A DNA stretch of 17,206 nt. Source: Candidatus Nomurabacteria bacterium (GTDB taxonomy: Bacteria > Patescibacteriota > Minisyncoccia > Phycocordibacterales > UBA5272). The stretch spans positions 35,571 through 52,776 of the forward strand of contig DOZK01000009.1 in assembly GCA_003518045.1 (NCBI GenBank). Direction: 5' to 3'. Position numbers and translations under genes: made by a program. Shown here piece by piece: positions 1 to 7,300 of this stretch. Each line of letters begins with the position of its first letter. Positions within the stretch are counted from its first letter, which is position 1. The notes below the pieces were generated by a model. It was not told where the DNA came from. It saw only the letters and a program-made list of their open reading frames with translations, and ran no database searches.

Positions 1-35
1 AAGATGGGTTATTTATTATTTTGCTAGTATTAGGA

Positions 36-133
36 GTAAAGCAACTGCTTGCTTTACGTCTGGACTCGAATACGGGGTCGCGAAACTAATTATGACGAAC
101 GAAGTGAGGAATTAGTTTTGTGACCGAGTCCAG
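36..133. repeat. Two intergenic stem-loops upstream of ddl
   Basis: A perfect 9-bp hairpin (36-44 with 49-57, 4-nt loop) is followed by a long one: 60-68 pairs with 125-133 over 9 bp, and 77-91 pairs with 110-124 over 15 bp including two G-T pairs. The terminal loop is about 18 nt. The remainder of 1-251 shows no gene I can support. A short open frame runs in from the left edge and ends near 115, but it crosses the hairpin and resembles nothing I know, so it is probably not coding. The structure may terminate an upstream gene or be a CPR-type intergenic repeat. Confidence 0.6.
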
Positions 134-251
134 CCCTTATTGCATCTTATTCAGTGGCGACGAGACGAAACTTGTAAGAGAGCCCAGCCCGGCGCACAAT
201 TATTTTTTACTAAAATTTCTAGTTAAATAAGGGATTTTAGTTATAATTTGT

Positions 252-257
252 TATACT
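252..257 (+). promoter_or_regulatory. -10 box of ddl, leaderless
   Basis: TATACT lies 7 nt before the ddl ATG, so transcription would begin at or next to the start codon. No Shine-Dalgarno sequence fits in the gap. No convincing -35 box is visible. Confidence 0.5.
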
Positions 258-264
258 TTTTATA

Positions 265-1203
265 ATGAAAAAAGTAGCAATTTTGTTTGGTGGTCCATCA
301 AGTGAACATGAAGTTTCCGTTTCTTCTGCAAAGAATATTTTAGAAAATATTGATAGAGAACTTTTTGAAATTTTAGAAGTATTTATTACAAAAGAATTTT
401 TATATGAAATTGAAGGAGTTTTATATAATGAACAGAAAGGGCTAGAAGAAATAAAAAGAAGGAATATCGACATTGCATTTCCAATAATTCACGGCGCTTA
501 CGGGGAAGACGGAGTTCTTCAAAAGAAATTAGAAGAATTAAATATTCTTTTTGTTGGTTCTTCGTCGAAAGCCTCTTCTTTAGCCATTGATAAAAATAAA
601 ACAAATGAAATTTTAGATGCAAATGGTATTTTAATTCCAAAAAGTTTTGTAATTACAAAAAATAATACAGAGCATGGTTGTGATTATCCGATTATTGTAA
701 AGCCAATAAATGAAGGTTCTAGTGTTGGACTTTTTAAATTTGAAAAAGATGTTGATTTTAAAAATTCATTAAATGAAATTTTTAAAAACAATAATGAAAT
801 GCTTGTACAAGAATTTATACAAGGCAGAGAGTTTACATGTGGTGTTATTGAAAAAGAAGGAGAGATAATTCCTCTCATTGCTACAGAAGTCGTTTTAACA
901 AAAGGTGAGATATTTGATTATGATGCAAAATATACATCTGGTGGATGTGAAGAAATTACGCCCGCAAATGTAGATGAAGAAACAATGAAAAGAATACAAA
1001 ATCTTGCAGTTAAATGTCATCAAATTATTGGATGTAAATCAATTTCTCGTACGGATATAATTTTAAAGAATGATGATTTATATGTTTTAGAAATTAATAC
1101 AATTCCAGGCATGACAAAAACGTCTTTTATACCAGCCGAAGCAAAGGCCTGTGGATATTCCATGAAAGAAATCATAACTATCCTGATTAAATCAGCAAAA
1201 TGA
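265..1203 (+). CDS. ddl: D-alanine--D-alanine ligase
   Basis: ATP-grasp ligase that joins two D-alanines for the peptidoglycan stem peptide; cytoplasmic. The 312 residues match the family's usual length. Visible motifs: N-terminal FGGPSSEHEVS (8-18) with the conserved Glu15; HGAYGEDG (76-83); the ATP-grasp lysine in VKPINEGSSVG (145-155); FDYDAKY (217-223); metal ligands Asp264 in SRTD and Glu276/Asn278 in LEINTIPGMT. All key positions are present, so an active enzyme is likely. The start is fixed by the VAILFGG strand beginning at residue 4 and by the -10 box just upstream. The stop is followed directly by a hairpin. Together with mltG further on, it indicates that this reduced-genome organism builds its own cross-linked wall. 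Confidence 0.95.
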   Translation: MKKVAILFGGPSSEHEVSVSSAKNILENIDRELFEILEVFITKEFLYEIEGVLYNEQKGLEEIKRRNIDIAFPIIHGAYGEDGVLQKKLEELNILFVGSSSKASSLAIDKNKTNEILDANGILIPKSFVITKNNTEHGCDYPIIVKPINEGSSVGLFKFEKDVDFKNSLNEIFKNNNEMLVQEFIQGREFTCGVIEKEGEIIPLIATEVVLTKGEIFDYDAKYTSGGCEEITPANVDEETMKRIQNLAVKCHQIIGCKSISRTDIILKNDDLYVLEINTIPGMTKTSFIPAEAKACGYSMKEIITILIKSAK

Positions 1204-1204
1204 A

Positions 1205-1226
1205 GCTTCGCTATGAATAGCGAAGC
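1205..1226 (+). terminator. Hairpin just after ddl stop
   Basis: A perfect 10-bp stem with a 2-nt loop begins 2 nt after the ddl stop codon. There is no T-tract, so it is a candidate terminator or mRNA 3'-end stabiliser rather than a classical intrinsic terminator. Confidence 0.45.
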
Positions 1227-1232
1227 AAGTTG

Positions 1233-1352
1233 AAAGTCCATAAAGTTCACAAAGCCTGCCTCGCCGGCAAGGCGGGTCTGTAAAGTAAATACAGGAATAG
1301 TCGCGAAGCGACTATTCCCGCATTTAAGTTTACTTTTGACTTTATGGACTTT
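1233..1352. repeat. Nested inverted repeats between ddl and HIT gene
   Basis: The outer arms AAAGTCCATAAAGT (1233-1246) and ACTTTATGGACTTT (1339-1352) are perfect 14-bp complements. Inside lie a GC-rich palindromic element (1255-1278), also seen at 9470, 13106 and 14271, and a perfect 11-bp hairpin with a GAA loop (1294-1304 with 1308-1318). The right arm continues as an imperfect 9-bp tandem repeat towards the HIT promoter. The whole stretch could fold into one cruciform-like structure. No coding frame is evident. Confidence 0.7.
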
Positions 1353-1367
1353 ACAAACTTTACGAAC

Positions 1368-1373
1368 TATAAT
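1368..1373 (+). promoter_or_regulatory. -10 box of HIT gene, leaderless
   Basis: A consensus TATAAT with exactly 6 nt before the ATG at 1380 places the expected transcription start on the first base of the start codon. No Shine-Dalgarno sequence is present. Confidence 0.6.
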
Positions 1374-1379
1374 TAATAC

Positions 1380-1763
1380 ATGTCCACAATATTTTCAAAA
1401 ATCGTTGCAGGGGAATTACCATCTTATAAAATTTACGAAGACGAATTTGTTATTGCTATTTTAGATATAAATCCAATTCAAAAAGGCCATACACTTGTTA
1501 TTCCAAAAGTAGAAGTAGACGACATGTTTTCACTTGATGAAAAAATGTTTGACCATGTCATGCATCGCGTGCGGTATTTATCACAAATATTAAAAGCAAA
1601 GTTCAATTGCGCACGCGTCTGTGTCTTAGTAGAAGGTTATAATATTCCACACGCTCATGTGCATTTGGTTCCAACTAATTCGCCTGCAGATTTTGAAAAG
1701 AAATTAGCTTATGTGGCTTCAAAAGAAGAATTAGAAGAAGTAAAGAAACTTTTAACTTCCTAA
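1380..1763 (+). CDS. HIT family nucleotide hydrolase/transferase
   Basis: Small histidine-triad protein of 127 residues. Family members hydrolyse nucleotide phosphoramidates or dinucleoside polyphosphates through a nucleotidylated histidine. The N-terminal IFSKIVAGELPSYKIYEDE (4-22), the DINPIQKGHTLVIPK strand-loop (29-43) and the signature HAHVHLVP (91-98), with histidines at 91, 93 and 95, are all present. Length and order are typical of bacterial HinT-like proteins. The exact substrate cannot be told from sequence. The next gene starts 2 nt after its stop, so the two are probably co-transcribed. Confidence 0.93.
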   Translation: MSTIFSKIVAGELPSYKIYEDEFVIAILDINPIQKGHTLVIPKVEVDDMFSLDEKMFDHVMHRVRYLSQILKAKFNCARVCVLVEGYNIPHAHVHLVPTNSPADFEKKLAYVASKEELEEVKKLLTS

Positions 1764-1765
1764 AA

Positions 1766-2104
1766 ATGAATTATATAATCATACGCACCATAGCAATATT
1801 GATAGCAAGTTATATAACGCACGTTGGTGTTCCTATTGTTTTTTCTATACAAACCGGTTGGATAGCTTTACTTGTGGCTCTTGTTTTGGCTGTAATAAAT
1901 CATACAATAAAACCAATTATTGATATTGTTACCATGCCGATTAACTTTTTTACACTTGGTACATTTTCTCTTGTCATTAATGGTTTAATAATTCTTTTGG
2001 CGAGTTATACAGTTTCTGGTTTCGTCATTCCATCATTTTTAATGGCAGTTTATTTTTCTGTCGTGCTATCTATCTTAAACTGGGTTTTGCATATTTTTGA
2101 GTAG
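1766..2104 (+). CDS. YvlD/phage holin family IV-like membrane protein
   Basis: A 112-residue protein made almost entirely of four hydrophobic segments (about 4-24, 29-48, 57-82 and 86-109), with TIKPIIDIVTMPINFFTLG between the second and third. That arrangement and loop are characteristic of the four-TM 'phage holin superfamily IV' (YvlD-like) proteins found on many bacterial chromosomes. The molecular function of the family is unclear and the holin name does not imply a prophage here. It follows the HIT gene after 2 nt, without its own Shine-Dalgarno site, suggesting coupled expression. Confidence 0.85.
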   Translation: MNYIIIRTIAILIASYITHVGVPIVFSIQTGWIALLVALVLAVINHTIKPIIDIVTMPINFFTLGTFSLVINGLIILLASYTVSGFVIPSFLMAVYFSVVLSILNWVLHIFE

Positions 2105-2115
2105 GTATATATACT
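2086..2115 (+). promoter_or_regulatory. Candidate promoter for small RNA
   Basis: TTGCAT (2086-2091) and TATACT (2110-2115) are separated by 18 nt and overlap the end of the upstream gene. The predicted transcription start is near 2122, and no long open frame starts there. Confidence 0.4.
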
Positions 2116-2121
2116 ATATTC

Positions 2122-2350
2122 GTGGTATCCATGAGGATGTCACGAAGTTGTCTTCGTTTGGTCACCGGCAGCTTCTGAGTAATCGTAGTCATCTCCAATA
2201 ATGCAAAAGATGGAATGTTCTTTTGTTTACATTCGTAAGAAGATTGCAGGCGTAAGCACCTTTGAAAGGGTTGCGTCTGTGTTGATTAGTCTTCTTGAGA
2301 AGGTTCTAACCCGAAAGGGGCAGATGTCGCACCAGTTGCGGCATTTTCGT
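2122..2350 (+). ncRNA. Candidate structured small RNA, unidentified
   Basis: This 285-bp gene gap is GC-richer than the flanking genes and contains consecutive helices: ACGAAG/CTTCGT (2142-2147 with 2152-2157); a composite arm in which AAGAAGA near 2237 pairs with TCTTCTT near 2290, enclosing CAGGCG/CGTCTG and ACCTTT/AAGGGT; a CCC-GAAA-GGG tetraloop hairpin (about 2310-2319); and a terminal 7-bp stem TGTCGCA/TGCGGCA (2325-2343) followed by TTTTCGTTT, which looks like an intrinsic terminator. A promoter lies at the left end. I could not match it to RNase P RNA, SRP RNA, tmRNA or 6S RNA by their hallmark motifs. A 56-codon frame (2201-2371) overlaps it; coding is the alternative. Confidence 0.45.
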
Positions 2351-2352
2351 TT
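2325..2352 (+). terminator. Intrinsic terminator of candidate RNA
   Basis: A 7-bp stem (2325-2331 with 2337-2343, one G-T pair, loop CCAGT) is followed immediately by TTTTCGTTT. It points in the plus direction. The convergent minus-strand gene ends at 2390. Confidence 0.5.
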
Positions 2353-2389
2353 ATTAGACCTTAGAAATTAGGTTAATTAGAAATTTAAA

Positions 2390-2827
2390 TTACTTCCCCG
2401 ATATTGTTTCGTTTTCATCTTCGTGAGCTTCCTGAATCTCCTCTACATCTTTTTGAATTTCTTCGATGTCCTCTTGTATCTCCTCATGTGCCTCCTGGAT
2501 ATCTTCCACGTCTTCTGCAATTTCTTCTACATCCTCTGCAATGTCTTCAACATCTTCTTGAATTTCATCAATATCTTTTTCAACACCAGCAAGAGCTTTC
2601 GCTTGGTGATTTACTGAGAGTTGAATAAAAATAGAAAGATAAATTGCCTCTAATGAGAGAATAGTTGTGAGTACTAGCAACACCATTTCAATTTTTATAC
2701 CAAAAAATACGAGTCCAAATGACGTTATAAAAATAATTGTGTGAATTATTAAAGACCAAACAGAACCCACACCATGAGTTATGGCAATAGCTATATTTTC
2801 CAGCTTTTCCAACGATTCTTTCTTCAT
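2390..2827 (-). CDS. Two-TM membrane protein with heptad coiled-coil tail
   Basis: A 145-residue protein with two transmembrane segments (about 24-43 and 47-70), then LSLEAIYLSIFIQLSVNHQAK-like residues that resemble DUF1003 and low-affinity iron permease-like small membrane proteins. I consider that assignment tentative. From about residue 84 to 138 the chain is an almost perfect series of seven-residue units of the form D(V/I)EEI(Q/A)E, giving a highly acidic coiled coil on one side of the membrane. At DNA level this is a 21-bp tandem repeat, so copy number may vary by slippage. It is divergent from the DUF5671-like gene with 37 bp between start codons. Confidence 0.8.
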   Translation of the reverse strand: MKKESLEKLENIAIAITHGVGSVWSLIIHTIIFITSFGLVFFGIKIEMVLLVLTTILSLEAIYLSIFIQLSVNHQAKALAGVEKDIDEIQEDVEDIAEDVEEIAEDVEDIQEAHEEIQEDIEEIQKDVEEIQEAHEDENETISGK

Positions 2828-2834
2828 AGTTTCT

Positions 2835-2840
2835 ACTATA
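2835..2840 (-). promoter_or_regulatory. -10 box of two-TM coiled-coil gene
   Basis: On the minus strand TATAGT is followed by 7 nt and the ATG at 2827. There is no Shine-Dalgarno site, in line with leaderless initiation elsewhere in the window. Confidence 0.5.
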
Positions 2841-2864
2841 ACATGAAAATGTTAGTATATAGGT

Positions 2865-3998
2865 ATGGTAGTAACAATTGTCGCAATTCTAGGAATATTT
2901 TTACTGTTTGCTGTTATAGGAGGTGCATATTTTATTTACTCGTTAATTAATTCAAAAAATAATATGAACGGAGATACAAAAGCAAAAGCATTAGATGTAT
3001 TTGTTTATTTAGGTATTGGTATAACTTTAGTTGTGAGTGTTTATAATTTACTGCAAATTTTATTCACAGCAATCGATAGAAAGTTTGTAGATGTTTTAAG
3101 TTCTTCTTATATGGATGTTTACAATAGTGATATGAGAATGGCCGTGGCTTTTCTTGTGGTTATGTACCCACTTTATTTAATTCTCTCTTGGTATACAGCA
3201 AAAGACATTGCAAAGTTTCTATACAAAAGAGATTTAACAATTCGAAAGGTAATGATTTACACGACAATTTTTATAACTGTTTGTAGTATTATTGGAACCT
3301 TAGTTTCTATTATTTATACTTATTTAGGTGGCGAGCTTTCCGTAAGGTTTGCATATAAAGCGCTGTCTGTATTTGTAGTTTCTCTCGGAGTATTCGGTTA
3401 TTATTTCTATTCTGTTAGACGTGATTATTCCGTTAAAAGTTCTATACCAGTAATGGCAACTATTGTTGCAACTGTTGTGGTTGTTGCCTCACTTGTTTGG
3501 AGTATATCTATCGTTGGAACACCATCAGAAATGCGCGCGAAGAGAATGGACGGCACAAGACTTTTGAATATATCTTCTATTCAACAGCAAATATTTAGTC
3601 GTTTTCAAACTACTGATAAATTGCCATTAAAATTAGAGGAGCTAAATGATGCATTTGCGAACTATGCAGTTCCAATAGATCCATCAACAAAAGAATCTTA
3701 TGTTTATAAAGTTGTTCAGCAACCAGTAATGAAATTTAATTACACAACGAATAAAAAAGAAATGGCATCAAATGCAATCTTTCAACTGTGTGCAACTTTT
3801 GAGACAACAAGAAATGTGAATAATAATGGGGCTGGTTATAAAAATTTACCAATAATGGCAGGATTATCATCAACAGATATTTCTTATTCCATTTCTAATT
3901 ATTATTATGATGGAGACCAAACACCATTTTGGAATCATGGTGTAGGGGAGACTTGTTTTAAACGAATAATCTCACCAGACATGTACTACGGGAAGTAA
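2865..3998 (+). CDS. DUF5671-like multi-TM protein with soluble C-terminus
   Basis: A 377-residue membrane protein. Six hydrophobic segments lie at about 3-27, 43-69, 92-110, 128-152, 163-183 and 193-216. The KALDVFVYLGIGITLVVSVYNLLQILF stretch resembles DUF5671, a domain common in CPR genomes with no assigned function. The last 160 residues are soluble: a helix from about 221, then P-I-D-P and a C-A-T-F-E strand, a layout that recalls pseudopilin globular domains (inference). Only two cysteines, near the end, could form a disulphide outside the cell. Its stop codon lies inside the left arm of a large inverted repeat. Confidence 0.75.
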   Translation: MVVTIVAILGIFLLFAVIGGAYFIYSLINSKNNMNGDTKAKALDVFVYLGIGITLVVSVYNLLQILFTAIDRKFVDVLSSSYMDVYNSDMRMAVAFLVVMYPLYLILSWYTAKDIAKFLYKRDLTIRKVMIYTTIFITVCSIIGTLVSIIYTYLGGELSVRFAYKALSVFVVSLGVFGYYFYSVRRDYSVKSSIPVMATIVATVVVVASLVWSISIVGTPSEMRAKRMDGTRLLNISSIQQQIFSRFQTTDKLPLKLEELNDAFANYAVPIDPSTKESYVYKVVQQPVMKFNYTTNKKEMASNAIFQLCATFETTRNVNNNGAGYKNLPIMAGLSSTDISYSISNYYYDGDQTPFWNHGVGETCFKRIISPDMYYGK

Positions 3999-4119
3999 TC
4001 AATTCTCTAACCCAATTTTCTGCGTTGTGGGCCCCAGCTCGCTCGTCATCGTACTATTAAGTACGCCTCCTCGCTCGCTTGCCCACGCCTTCCACCTTGG
4101 GTCATATAATTGATTACTT
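3993..4119. repeat. 127-bp nested inverted repeat overlapping stop codon
   Basis: The outer arms AAGTAATCAATT (3993-4004) and AATTGATTACTT (4108-4119) are perfect complements and include the stop codon of the preceding gene (3996-3998). Inner pairings continue in register: ACCCAA (4010-4015) with TTGGGT (4097-4102), GTGGGC (4027-4032) with GCCCAC (4081-4086), and GTACT (4051-4055) with AGTAC (4060-4064). It may act as a terminator-like or 3'-protective structure. Confidence 0.7.
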
Positions 4120-4272
4120 AAATAATCTAAAAATCATTTCATCTACTTTTGTCGCTACGGAATTTTTCGCAGTCAACGTACTGTCTCGTACGTCTTCTTT
4201 GAAAAATTTCTAGGCTCCTCGTATATAAAATAATTTTTAAATTATTTTATAGATTAAAGTTTAAAAGCAAAA
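4120..4272. repeat. AT-rich inverted repeats in leuS upstream gap
   Basis: A perfect AT-only 13-bp stem with a TT loop lies at 4224-4236/4239-4251. A weaker imperfect structure around 4159-4212 pairs GGAATTTTTC-like and GAAAAATTTC-like arms, with ACGTA and TACGT inside. No coding frame was recognised. Confidence 0.5.
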
Positions 4273-4313
4273 GAAATACCTGGACGGTCGCTTCGCGACC
4301 GTCCAGGTATTTC
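4273..4313. repeat. Perfect 19-bp hairpin before leuS
   Basis: Arms 4273-4291 and 4295-4313 are perfect complements around a TTC triloop (GAA on the other strand). The stem is much GC-richer than its surroundings and ends 52 bp before leuS. The minus-strand core contains GCGAAGC, a sequence known to form an unusually stable DNA mini-hairpin. Confidence 0.75.
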
Positions 4314-4365
4314 CGTAATCCGTTATCTGTCGACTGTTGGCTAATTTATTGTTAATATATAGACT

Positions 4366-7300
4366 ATGAATCCATACGACCATATCAAAACAGAAAATTA
4401 TTGGCAGAAAAAGTGGGAAGAAGATTTTACCTATAGAACAGATACTCACAGTTCTAAACCAACGTTTTTTGGATTGGTTGAGTTCCCATACCCGTCCGGC
4501 GCTGGCCTACACGTGGGACACGTTCGCAGTTATACAGGAATGGACGTTATTGTGCGTAAACGTCGTATGGAGGGCTTTGAAACTCTTTTCCCGATAGGAT
4601 GGGACGCTTTCGGTCTTCCAGCAGAGAATTATGCAATTAAGACGGGAATACATCCAAGTATTACAACACGTGAAAATATAAATACATTCCGCGTACAATT
4701 AAAAGCTTGCGGTTTTTCTTTTGATTGGGATAGAGAAGTTGATACAACTGACCCAACATATTACAAATGGACACAATGGATATTCTTAAAATTATATGAG
4801 AAAGGTTTGGCATATAAAAAAGAAATGCCAGTTAATTGGTGTCCAAAAGATAAATGTGTTTTAGCTAATGAAGAAGTGGTAGATGGAAAGTGTGAGCGTT
4901 GTGGCGCTGGAGCAGAAAAAAGAAATAAAGAGCAGTGGATGCTAGCAATTACAAAATATGCTGAAAGATTGGACAAAGATTTAGATGACACAACTTTCTT
5001 AGAAAGAATAAAAATACAACAGCGTAATTGGATTGGAATGTCAGAGGGAAGTGAAATTGATTTTAAAATAAAAACAAATTCAATTTCAAAAAAGAAAGTT
5101 TTAATTGGGACGAGGAATAATGCGAAGTTCCAAATGTTGACTGCTTGTTTTCCAAAAGATTTAGATATTGAATTTTTAAATCTAAATGATATAGATGTTG
5201 ATGATAGTTCTCTGGTTGAGGGTCAAGATTTCGAAGAGAATGCAAAAATAAAATCTCAATTTTATTTTAAAGCAACGGGTATACCAACTATTTCTACAGA
5301 CCATATTTTGTGGTTAGAAAAATGGCCAAAGGATAATGGTTATATGATTCATTTGAGAAAGGAGGCCAATCCAGCAAGCGAAAGAGCAACAGATGAAGAA
5401 GTCGTTACATTTTTAAAGAAATGGTTGGAAGAAGTTGGTGGAAAATCATCAGCTCACTTTGAGTACGCTGGAGCATTTACTGATGAGAAAGGAACTAAAG
5501 GATTTGTTTCTCTTCAGCGTGATTACATTTTGCAACCCGTTCAATCAGAAAAGTTTTGGCCGGGCTATCCGACAGAATCTTTATTATTAGACGTTGAAAC
5601 AAATGAATATAAAGGTGATCAAAAAAATGAATTCCGCTATGCAGGATTAATAAAAGATTTAGATAGAGAAACCAGAAATTGGTTTACAGAAAAAACTAGA
5701 AAGCCAAAAGTTTTAGTGATACATGGTTTTAATGCAACTTCAAATGGAAGTTGGAGACCTTGGCTTAAAACAGAATTAGAAAAAAAAGGTTATGAAGTTA
5801 TTATTCCAGATTTACCAAACGCTGGCCATCCAAAATTTGAAGAGTTGATGCCATTTTTGTTAGACATTACAAAATCTTTTACTGATGAAGATGTTGTTAT
5901 CGGTCATAGCATGGGTGGATATCTCGCACTTAAATTAGCCGAAGAAAAAACATTTAAAAAAGTGCTTCTAGTTGCACCATGTGTTGGAGATGTGTCACTT
6001 TATGATTATGAAGGTTGGAAAAAAGAATATCCGAATGACGACTATGCTTCACTTAAAAAGATGATTGAAGAAAATCCAGTCGATTATAATTTAATCACCA
6101 CAAAAGATAAGCGAGTTTTATTTTCAGAAAATGACCCAAGTATTCCTTTTGCAGTTAAAAATACTTTGCCAAAAGATTGGATTATAAAAACAGTTGAGAG
6201 TGAAAGACATTTTGGTGAGAAAGAACATCCAAGTATTATGGAAGCACTGGAGGATTCTTTTACCGTTTACACAACTCGCGCGGACACATTATTTGGTTGT
6301 ACTTATTGTGTGCTTGCACCAGAACATAGTCTTGTAAAGCAATTGCTCGTAAGTGGACAAATAAAAAATAAAGAAGAAGTAGAAAAATATATTGCTGAGG
6401 CAATACAAAAAATAGATATTGACCGTTCAGCTGAAGGTAAAGAAAAAACCGGAGTCCGTCTTGATGGTGTGATGGCCATAAATCCAGCTAATAAAAAAGA
6501 AGTGCCGGTATTTATTGCAGACTATGTTTTGGCTACTTATGGAACAGGAGCAATTATGGCAGTACCAGCTCACGATGAGCGTGATGGCGAATTTGCAAAG
6601 AAGTATGGAATTGAAATGATAGATGTTATATCTAAACAAATGGATTATGGAGAAAAAGAAGGTATAGAAATTACAAATAGAAAAATTGTTGATGCGATTA
6701 TTAAAGATAAAGAAGATAATTTTTATCTTATTAAAAATCCTCATGGCACATATCTTGTGGGGGGAGGTATGGAGGAAGGAGAAACAATTTATGAAGCTCT
6801 GACAAGAGAAATAATGGAAGAATCTGGATTTACTGATTTTGTTATAAATAAAAATAAAAGAATTTCTCCGCAGATATTGTGTAAAGGTTATCATCCAGTA
6901 AAAAATAAAAATCAAACAAGTTTTGGTCCAATTTATGAAATAACTTTGAATAGTGACAAAAGAATTACTTGCGAAGTAGAAGAAGGACGACATGAATTAT
7001 TAAAAGTTAAAAAAGAAGATGTATTAAATACAATTACTTGGAAGCATCATAAATATTTATTTGAACAATATTTAAAAGGTATCGAATTTTATACTGAAGA
7101 CGGTGTATTAATTAATTCAGGAAGCTTTGATGGACTAAAAAGTGCAGAAGCTCGTATAAAAATCACCGAATCAGTTGGAGGAAAACTTGTTAAAAAATCA
7201 AAACTTCGCGATTGGGTTTTTGCACGCCAGAGATATTGGGGCGAACCAATTCCACTTGTTTATGATAAGAATGGAAAAATGTATCCAGTCGCGATAAGTG

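Noticed and set aside
2300..2320. T-arm-like GGTTCTAACCC suggesting a tRNA
   Set aside because: No acceptor, D or anticodon arms could be placed around it.
2201..2371. A 56-codon open frame starting with ATG in the spacer
   Set aside because: It runs through the terminator hairpin and several helices, resembles no family and has no -10 box in the right place. Kept only as an alternative to the RNA.
6427..6993. A 188-codon open frame antisense to leuS, the longest antisense frame in the window
   Set aside because: Its product is dominated by Phe, Ile, Ser and Asn, as expected from the reverse of AT-rich coding DNA. It lies opposite the intact LeuS/Nudix frame and has no promoter of the kind used here.
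5036..7080. LeuS inserts as assembly chimera or frameshifted neighbours
   Set aside because: The frame is open throughout, LeuS sequence resumes within a few residues after each insert, and base composition is uniform. Read evidence would still be worth having.
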